NCBI GenBank assembly: GCA_038231615.1
Contig: JBBRLA010000080.1
Location: 1-19,153 of the forward strand
Length of the DNA stretch: 19,153 bases
Direction of reading: 5' to 3'
Source of the DNA: JBBRLA01 sp038231615
GTDB taxonomy: Bacteria; Myxococcota_A; Polyangia; Palsa-1104; JAEUJZ01
Below, one piece after another: positions 14,340 through 19,153 of the stretch (positions are counted from its first letter, which is position 1; each line of letters opens with the position of its first letter). The position numbers were made by a program, and so were the translations under genes. The notes beneath the pieces were generated by a model. That model was not told the origin of the DNA. It did not search any database and saw nothing but the letters and a program-made list of their open reading frames with translations.

Positions 14340-15644
14340 ATGCAGACCCAAAGCTTCCGCGTGCACCATGATCGCCTCGGCAACGGACTCCGCCTGGTCA
14401 CCGTCGAACTGCCCCACCTCCACAGCGCCTCGATCGCGGCCTACGTGCGCATCGGATCGCGCTTCGAATCGCCGGAGGACAACGGCCTCTCGCACTTTCT
14501 GGAGCACATGCTCTTCCGCGGGACGCAGCGGCTGCCCGACGCGTACCAGTTGAACCGGGCGGTGGAGGAGCTGGGCGGCACCCTCTACGCCGAGACCTCC
14601 CGGGACTCGTCGCTCTACCAGATCGGCCTGCACCTGGAGACGATGCGCCCGGGGATGCTGCTGATGGGAGAGATCCTCCGACAGCCGGTGTTCAGCCAGA
14701 TCGACGTGGAGCGGCGGATCATCTTGGAGGAGCTTCAGGAGGATCTGGACCAGAAGGGGCGGGACATCAACCTCTACGATCTGGTATACGGCATGGTCTA
14801 CGCGGGGCACCCGTTGGGGCAGAAGATCACCGGGCCGGTCAGCAACGTGGAGCGCTTCAACGAGGTGGACGTGTGGCGCCACTTCAAGGCGCACTACGGG
14901 GCCAGCAACACGGTGCTCTGCGTGTGCGGGGCGGTCAGCCGCGATGAAGCCTTGAGCTGGGCCACCGAGGCAATGACCGACCTGCCCGTGGGGCAGGAGC
15001 ACCCCATCCTGGCGCCCGCGCCGGTCAACGAAGGACCGCTGCGCATTCACCGGGACGGGGACAGCGGGACACAGACCTCGCTCTATCTGGCGTTCTCGGC
15101 GTTCGGCGAGCTGGACCCGGACTTCCCGGCGCTGGTGGTGCTGGGTCGCATCCTCGATGATGGGATGTCGACCCGGCTCTATCAGCGGGTAGTGAACGAG
15201 CTGGGGCTGGCGTACTACGTCTCGGCGGGCTTCGACGCCTTCGTGGACACCGGCGTCTTCGAGCTGCAAGCCACGGCGGTACATGCCACCGTGCCGGAGC
15301 TGATGCGCGAGATGATGGGGATACTTACGGCCCTGCGTACGGAGGAAGTACGGCCCGAGGAGCTACAAAAGGCGCTGCGACGCTACCGCTGGGACCTGCT
15401 GGCGGCCTGTGACGACCCGGGGAGCATGAGCGAGTGGTGGGGGCGGACAGAACTCTACCACCGCCCCGTGGGGCTTGAGGAGAAGCTGGCGCGGGTGGAA
15501 GCGGTGACGGCGGCGGACATCCAGCGGGTGGCACGGCGGGTGTTCCAGGCCGCCCATATGACGCTGGGGACGGTCGGGCGGATGGGCGCGCGGGTGAAGG
15601 GGGAGTTGCGGGAGATCGTCGAGAACGCGCGAACCCAGGACTGA
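14340..15644 (+). CDS. M16 family zinc peptidase
   Basis: A 434-residue M16 (insulinase/processing-peptidase type) protein. The inverted zinc motif HFLEH (H52, E55, H56) is followed about 75 residues later by ILEELQED, whose E131 fits the third ligand. The N-terminal catalytic domain covers about 10-160, and the C-terminal M16_C-type domain about 165-345 (NTVLCVCGAVSRDEALSW, then LGRILDDGMSTRLYQRVVNE). The length fits a single two-domain subunit such as bacterial processing-peptidase homologues. There is no signal peptide, so it is likely cytoplasmic or exported by an unseen route. ATG 14340 lacks a strong Shine-Dalgarno. It is divergent from the possible patatin remnant and converges with the PEGA-like gene, with stops about 11 nt apart. 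Confidence 0.93.
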   Translation: MQTQSFRVHHDRLGNGLRLVTVELPHLHSASIAAYVRIGSRFESPEDNGLSHFLEHMLFRGTQRLPDAYQLNRAVEELGGTLYAETSRDSSLYQIGLHLETMRPGMLLMGEILRQPVFSQIDVERRIILEELQEDLDQKGRDINLYDLVYGMVYAGHPLGQKITGPVSNVERFNEVDVWRHFKAHYGASNTVLCVCGAVSRDEALSWATEAMTDLPVGQEHPILAPAPVNEGPLRIHRDGDSGTQTSLYLAFSAFGELDPDFPALVVLGRILDDGMSTRLYQRVVNELGLAYYVSAGFDAFVDTGVFELQATAVHATVPELMREMMGILTALRTEEVRPEELQKALRRYRWDLLAACDDPGSMSEWWGRTELYHRPVGLEEKLARVEAVTAADIQRVARRVFQAAHMTLGTVGRMGARVKGELREIVENARTQD

Positions 15645-15655
15645 CCGGGTCCGGC

Positions 15656-16336
15656 TCAGCGCGGCGGGGACTGGCCGGCGGCTGCGGGGACCTCCGGGGC
15701 GCGAACGGCAGGGGAAGCGCCAGGTACCGCGACAGCGCCTGGGACTGCCGGAACCCCGGGCACCGCGACAGTGCTGGGGGCCGCCGGGGCTCCGGGGACC
15801 GCTACCGGCGACACTGGCGCACCGGGAACGGGAGGTGCCGTCTCGGGCGGCGCGACCTCCCGCCTGTAGCCGAAGAGGGTCTTCTTTTCCTCGTCGTTCG
15901 GCAGCTTCACCGCCACTTTGTCATCCGCGAAGGTGTACAATCGGGTGTGCACCGGCAGGCGCCCCTCGGCGCGCACCGTGATGTCCACCGGCCCGCTGTC
16001 CCGCGGCCACTTCAACGTAAGCGGCGTCTCGCCCAGAAGCCGCCTGCCCCAGGTCACTTTGGCCGCCGGCACCCGGGGCGATGACCGGATCGACAGGGTG
16101 ACCGCGGCCCGCCCTTCTGGGATCGGCGGAGACCATTGCTTCGGCACCCGACCCCGCGCCCGCCTCACCCTGGGCGGAGCCACCGGCAAGCCCGGCTCCT
16201 GCGCCCCCGCCACGCCGCCCATCAGTTCGAACACCAGCATCAGACCGCCCACCATCCGGGCAATCCGATCCATCATCGCTCCGCTCATTCTCGTCATCCC
16301 GTTGCCGTTGCCATTACCGTCCCTGGACCGCATCAT
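15656..16336 (-). CDS. Secreted PEGA-like protein with Pro/Val/Ala repeat tail
   Basis: A 226-residue exported protein. After an unusual N-region (MMRSRDGNGNGNG) comes a hydrophobic signal (RMVGGLMLVFELMGGVAGAQ). Residues about 75-140 look like a PEGA-type domain: VTLSIRSSPRVPAAKVTWG, LLGETPLTLKW, then DITVRAEGRLPVHTRLYT. PEGA domains are small beta-sandwich modules often found on bacterial surface or kinase-linked proteins. The tail (about 155-226) repeats VAVPGAPA-like units and is probably extended. ATG 16336 is firm: AAGGAG lies 5 nt upstream and the ATG overlaps the upstream gene's stop as ATGA. It is coupled to the L,D-transpeptidase-like gene, so a joint role at the cell wall is plausible. 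Confidence 0.82.
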   Translation of the reverse strand: MMRSRDGNGNGNGMTRMSGAMMDRIARMVGGLMLVFELMGGVAGAQEPGLPVAPPRVRRARGRVPKQWSPPIPEGRAAVTLSIRSSPRVPAAKVTWGRRLLGETPLTLKWPRDSGPVDITVRAEGRLPVHTRLYTFADDKVAVKLPNDEEKKTLFGYRREVAPPETAPPVPGAPVSPVAVPGAPAAPSTVAVPGVPAVPGAVAVPGASPAVRAPEVPAAAGQSPPR

Positions 16337-18399
16337 GGGGTCTCCTTGTCCGCGCCGTCCTCACGAGACTTGCCCCCGCCGCCTCCAGAGCGGTCCTCGG
16401 CGCCCTTCCCCACCACGGGCGGCGGCCCTGGGTAGACCACCCCGGGCTTCGCCATGTACTCCGTGAAGGGCAGCTTGCGCTCCCCGCGGATGCGCCCCTG
16501 CAAAACCGTCACCGGCATCGGCGGATCAAGCTGGAAGGCAAAGCCGCGAGACGGGATGCGCAGTTCGTAGACCGTTTCCTTGTACAAGAACCGCCGCTCA
16601 TTTCCCAACGGCTGGTCCCCCAGCACATGGTTCTTCCGGTGGGTCAGGATGAACGAATAAAGCCGCACGGCGTTGTGGTTCAGCAGGCGGTGGCATCCAT
16701 GGGAGAACCCCTCGCTGCTGCCGATGGAAAGATAATCCGCCGAACCGTGGGCGCGAATGCCGTTGTCGAAGTCCGGCTTGCCGTTCTCTCCCGGCACCAC
16801 GAAGTAACCCGCCACCAACCCGTAGGCCGAGCGAAAGCCGGGACCGATCTCATCGTAGTTTACCACCGTCTGATACGTCCCGTTGACCCGTTTCTCCTTC
16901 ACCAGGGTGCGGATCGGGGTGGTCTCCGGGGCGATCCACACCGGCCCGGAACTGATGTTGCGCACCACCCGTGGCCCCACGTCCGATCCCTTGTAGCGAT
17001 AGTATTCATACCCGTCGGCCGCCTGCTCCGACCGCCAGCCGCCGACGGTGGTGCGCCAGCGCACCAGGGGGATCTTCTGCCCCAGATGGTGTACCGAGAG
17101 GATAAAGCTCGGATAGGACTGCCGGGACTGGGACAAGGACTTTCCCTTCTCGTCGAAGGGCAGCTCGTACCACACGTCGCCGCGATCTACCGCGATCGAC
17201 AGATCCATGGAGTCGGCGTAGTATTCCGGCCGCTCGGGCAGCTTCACCGCCGCCCGCAACCACTGGAAGTCGGCCGCCGGGTGGCGCGAGAAGAAAACCT
17301 GCGCCTTGGCCGGGTCGGTCAGGCCAAGCTGCTGCAGCACTGCGTCAGTGTACTCGCCGATGAGGTTCTTCACCGGCAGCATCTGCCCGGTCTTGCTCTT
17401 GAATATCGGCGCCCCGCTCTTGCCGTCTGCGGTGCCGTCCTCGAGAATCGCCGCCGCCGAGGCCACCCGCTCGGACATCACCCGATGCAAGGTCTCGTAG
17501 TCGTTCTCGACCTGCCGCCGGGCGAGCACCGCCAGGGTCTTTCTCTGCAGGTAGGGCGCCTCGTAGATCATGTGCTTCTGCTGAAATCGCTTCAAAATGT
17601 CCCGCAGGCCATCGTCATAGACCCCGGGCCGGTGCCGGGCCCGCTTGTCTATCAAGCCCTCGCAAGCCAGGCGCCTTTCCGCTTCGCGCAAGGTCGCCCG
17701 ATCGGCGCTCCAGCGCTCCAGTTCCGCCGCCTTGTCCCCGGCCCCCGCCGCCCCCGCCCGCTCTTGCAGGCGCTCGAAGCTGACATCTATCTGCCGCTGC
17801 CGTTTTTCCGGGAAATAGCGCACCGGCTTCGCCGCGGACAGCAGCGCAAAGTCGATCTCCCCCTCGCAGGTCCGCGCTGCGTCCTCGGTGAAGCGGGCCG
17901 CGACCACCGAAAGCGCGGGCGGAATACCAAAGAGTTCCAGATAGTTCTTCTCCCCCGGCTCCAGGGGCTGCCCGTCATCGTCCACCTGATCGTCCGCCAG
18001 CCCGACGAAGATCCGCCGGTAGCGGTTCTCCCGCTCGACCCCCTGGTCGTCCTTGAGGGTGCGAAAGATGTACGGGGTCCACGAATCCGACAGGTCGACC
18101 AGGGTGTAACCCGCCGCCTGGGCCTCGGCGGCGTCGACGACGCGCTCCTCGCCGTTCATCATCAAGAGGGCCCGTCGCTCCGACGGCAGGTCGCCGCGCG
18201 GCCCGAGCGGCACAGTGGCCCCCTGCCCCGCCGACCCGGCCTGGCTTCCCTTCTGCCCCGGCATCCCCGGGGTCGCCCGAGGCGGCCCCGCCGGTCCCTG
18301 CTGATCGGCCTTGGGAAACATCCCGCAGCCCGGCGGCATCGCCAGGAGCAGGCCCCCAAGCAGGGCCCCGGCCACGACTTTCCGACATATGAAACTCAT
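16333..18399 (-). CDS. Large L,D-transpeptidase-like (YkuD) lipoprotein
   Basis: A 688-residue exported protein. The signal peptide (KVVAGALLGGLLLAMPPGC) has a possible but atypical lipobox at C25. A Gly/Pro-rich collagen-like linker (GPAGPPRATPGMPGQKG) follows. The catalytic region near 530-580 has IRAHGSADYL (H551, G552) and SHGCHRLL (S566, H567, G568, C569), the YkuD signature whose cysteine forms the acyl-enzyme in peptidoglycan 3-3 crosslinking or protein anchoring. About residues 240-290 (YDDGLRDILKRFQQKH) resemble a peptidoglycan-binding-like helical unit. Most of the roughly 500 residues before the catalytic motif match no domain I recognise. ATG 18399 is chosen because GAGGGA lies about 4 nt upstream; the frame is open to 18450. 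It is coupled to the PEGA-like gene. Confidence 0.87.
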   Translation of the reverse strand: MSFICRKVVAGALLGGLLLAMPPGCGMFPKADQQGPAGPPRATPGMPGQKGSQAGSAGQGATVPLGPRGDLPSERRALLMMNGEERVVDAAEAQAAGYTLVDLSDSWTPYIFRTLKDDQGVERENRYRRIFVGLADDQVDDDGQPLEPGEKNYLELFGIPPALSVVAARFTEDAARTCEGEIDFALLSAAKPVRYFPEKRQRQIDVSFERLQERAGAAGAGDKAAELERWSADRATLREAERRLACEGLIDKRARHRPGVYDDGLRDILKRFQQKHMIYEAPYLQRKTLAVLARRQVENDYETLHRVMSERVASAAAILEDGTADGKSGAPIFKSKTGQMLPVKNLIGEYTDAVLQQLGLTDPAKAQVFFSRHPAADFQWLRAAVKLPERPEYYADSMDLSIAVDRGDVWYELPFDEKGKSLSQSRQSYPSFILSVHHLGQKIPLVRWRTTVGGWRSEQAADGYEYYRYKGSDVGPRVVRNISSGPVWIAPETTPIRTLVKEKRVNGTYQTVVNYDEIGPGFRSAYGLVAGYFVVPGENGKPDFDNGIRAHGSADYLSIGSSEGFSHGCHRLLNHNAVRLYSFILTHRKNHVLGDQPLGNERRFLYKETVYELRIPSRGFAFQLDPPMPVTVLQGRIRGERKLPFTEYMAKPGVVYPGPPPVVGKGAEDRSGGGGGKSREDGADKETP

Positions 18400-18491
18400 T
18401 TTCCCTCTATGTGAATCTTTCCCGGAAGCGTTTGCAACATTCAGGCCCACGCCGGCTGGGCCGACAGAAATCCAGCCGCTTCGCCACGTTC

Positions 18492-18520
18492 TATATAGGT
18501 CAGGACATCCCAGATACCAG
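18492..18520 (-). promoter_or_regulatory. Possible promoter for the transpeptidase-like operon
   Basis: On the minus strand TATATA (18497-18492) is a good -10 candidate, with CTGGTA (18520-18515) 17 nt upstream as a weak -35. Its position, about 90 nt before the ATG, is reasonable. Confidence 0.25.
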
Positions 18521-18548
18521 TGGATACCAGCGCAACCCGGCTCTGCAA

Positions 18549-18576
18549 TCGACAGAATACAGCCTGACTGTAAAAC
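18549..18576 (+). promoter_or_regulatory. Putative promoter for zwf
   Basis: TCGACA (18549-18554, five of six matches to TTGACA) is followed after 16 nt by TAAAAC (18571-18576, four of six matches to TATAAT). Transcription would start near 18583, giving an untranslated leader of about 80 nt. Confidence 0.33.
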
Positions 18577-18665
18577 GCAGAGTAATGCAGATCACCTGGC
18601 GCATGGGCCTGGCAGGTACGACATAGGAGGCCAAAGAGATCAAGAAAGTGACCAAGGAGGAGCAC

Positions 18666-19153
18666 ATGGAAGAGACGATTCGACTGGGCCCAACGGTGAT
18701 GGTGATTTTCGGCGGCGCGGGGGACCTGACCCACCGCAAGCTGGTGCCGGCGCTCTTCAACCTCTTTCTCGATGGCTGGCTTCCCGACCGATTCACCATC
18801 CTGGGGGTCGACCAGCGGGAGATGGCCGACGACGCCTTCCGAGACCACCTGAAGCAGGGGGTCGACAGCTTCTCCCGGCAGGGGAAGTGCGACCCCGAGA
18901 CATGGTCCCGCTTCGCCACCCACCTGTCCTACCTAGCGGGAGATTTCACCGGCGCGGAACTCTGCGCCGCGCTGGCCACTCGCCTGGCTACCGCCGACAC
19001 GGCAATGGGAAAGGACGGCCCGGCGTCGCGCATCTTCTATCTGGCCACCCCCCCTACCCTGGTGGGCCCGATCGTGAAGCGCCTGGGAGACGCCGGGCTG
19101 GCCGCCGATTCCGGCCGCACGCGGATCGTGGCCGAGAAGCCCTTTGGCCGGGA
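18666..19153 (+). CDS. zwf: Glucose-6-phosphate 1-dehydrogenase, 5' part
   Basis: The first 162 codons of G6PD; the gene runs off the window. The enzyme oxidises glucose 6-phosphate to 6-phosphogluconolactone with NAD(P), the entry to the oxidative pentose phosphate and Entner-Doudoroff pathways, in the cytoplasm. The N-terminus has the dinucleotide-binding fingerprint VIFGGAGDLTHRKLVPALFN (G-x-x-G-D-L), then IFYLATPP and finally RIVAEKPFGR at the window edge. The conserved DHYLGKE substrate motif would come just beyond. ATG 18666 has a strong AAGGAGG 5 nt upstream. An in-frame GTG at 18648 is less likely because the nearest Shine-Dalgarno is 17 nt away. NAD versus NADP preference cannot be judged. 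Confidence 0.95.
   Translation, partial: MEETIRLGPTVMVIFGGAGDLTHRKLVPALFNLFLDGWLPDRFTILGVDQREMADDAFRDHLKQGVDSFSRQGKCDPETWSRFATHLSYLAGDFTGAELCAALATRLATADTAMGKDGPASRIFYLATPPTLVGPIVKRLGDAGLAADSGRTRIVAEKPFGR

Larger units (their letters stand above)
18400..18665. other. Divergent intergenic region between the transpeptidase-like gene and zwf
   Basis: No convincing gene lies here. A 71-codon open frame on the plus strand (18411-18626) has no family resemblance, and the minus-strand frames run antisense through zwf. The region holds the two putative promoters listed separately and a short direct repeat, ATACCAG, 11 nt apart in 18514-18531. It also has two Shine-Dalgarno-like sequences: TAGGAGG at 18624-18630 and AAGGAGG at 18654-18660. 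Only the second is correctly placed for zwf. Confidence 0.5.

Noticed and set aside
14280..15284. Extension of the possible patatin-like frame through the M16 gene
   Set aside because: This part is antisense to the M16 peptidase, has antisense-like composition, and shows no GxSxG or DGG/DGA motif.
16301..16318. Hexanucleotide repeat (GTTGCC-like) in the PEGA-like gene start as a phase-variation tract
   Set aside because: Only about three imperfect 6-bp units, a multiple of three, so changes would not switch the frame.
16627..18414. 595-codon open frame on the plus strand opposite the transpeptidase-like gene
   Set aside because: No motifs and biased composition. The minus strand carries a signal peptide, a Shine-Dalgarno and the SHGCHR signature.
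18411..18626. 71-codon plus-strand ORF between the transpeptidase-like gene and zwf
   Set aside because: No Shine-Dalgarno, no family resemblance, and it overlaps both putative promoters.

Overview
The window is GC-rich, densely coded DNA that looks like a Myxococcota (former delta-proteobacterial) chromosome or a close relative. The inference rests on gene content: Hanks-type Ser/Thr kinases fused to TPR-like regions, a lipoprotein with an AgmX/PglI-type C-terminal domain, many lipoproteins and HEAT/TPR/PEGA-type envelope proteins. I cannot name the species. No rRNA, tRNA, transposase, integrase, phage gene or CRISPR array was found.

Layout. 1-518 is non-coding as far as I can tell and holds a degenerate 21-bp tandem array. 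519-3801 (+) encodes a membrane Ser/Thr kinase followed one base later by a SprT-like metalloprotease with a DUF2786-type region. 3907-10096 (-) is a seven-gene co-directional block. In transcription order it contains nadD, a Rossmann/DUF2520 protein, a small secreted protein, a HEAT protein, a beta-propeller/HEAT lipoprotein, a thioredoxin-fold [2Fe-2S] ferredoxin and the AgmX-type lipoprotein. Three of its junctions overlap by 1-4 nt. 10239-13016 (+) carries an M15-type peptidase lipoprotein, a membrane pseudokinase and a secreted TPR-like protein. 13944-14279 and 13045-13950 (-) are a short possible patatin-like remnant overlapping a glycerophosphodiester phosphodiesterase. 14340-15644 (+) is an M16 zinc peptidase. 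18399-15656 (-) is a large L,D-transpeptidase-like lipoprotein coupled to a PEGA-like secreted protein. 18666 to the end (+) is the 5' part of zwf.

How the genes fit together. Housekeeping functions (NAD synthesis, pentose phosphate entry, phosphodiester turnover) are interleaved with cell-envelope genes: lipoproteins, peptidoglycan enzymes and protein-interaction scaffolds. The best candidates for something undescribed are: (1) the coupled three-gene secreted/HEAT/propeller-HEAT cassette at 5026-8518; (2) the catalytically dead membrane kinase, whose outer tail repeats an RxGPPIP motif and which is followed by a secreted TPR-like protein; and (3) the roughly two-helical-turn repeat array upstream of the active kinase. 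Function in all three cases is inference from sequence alone.
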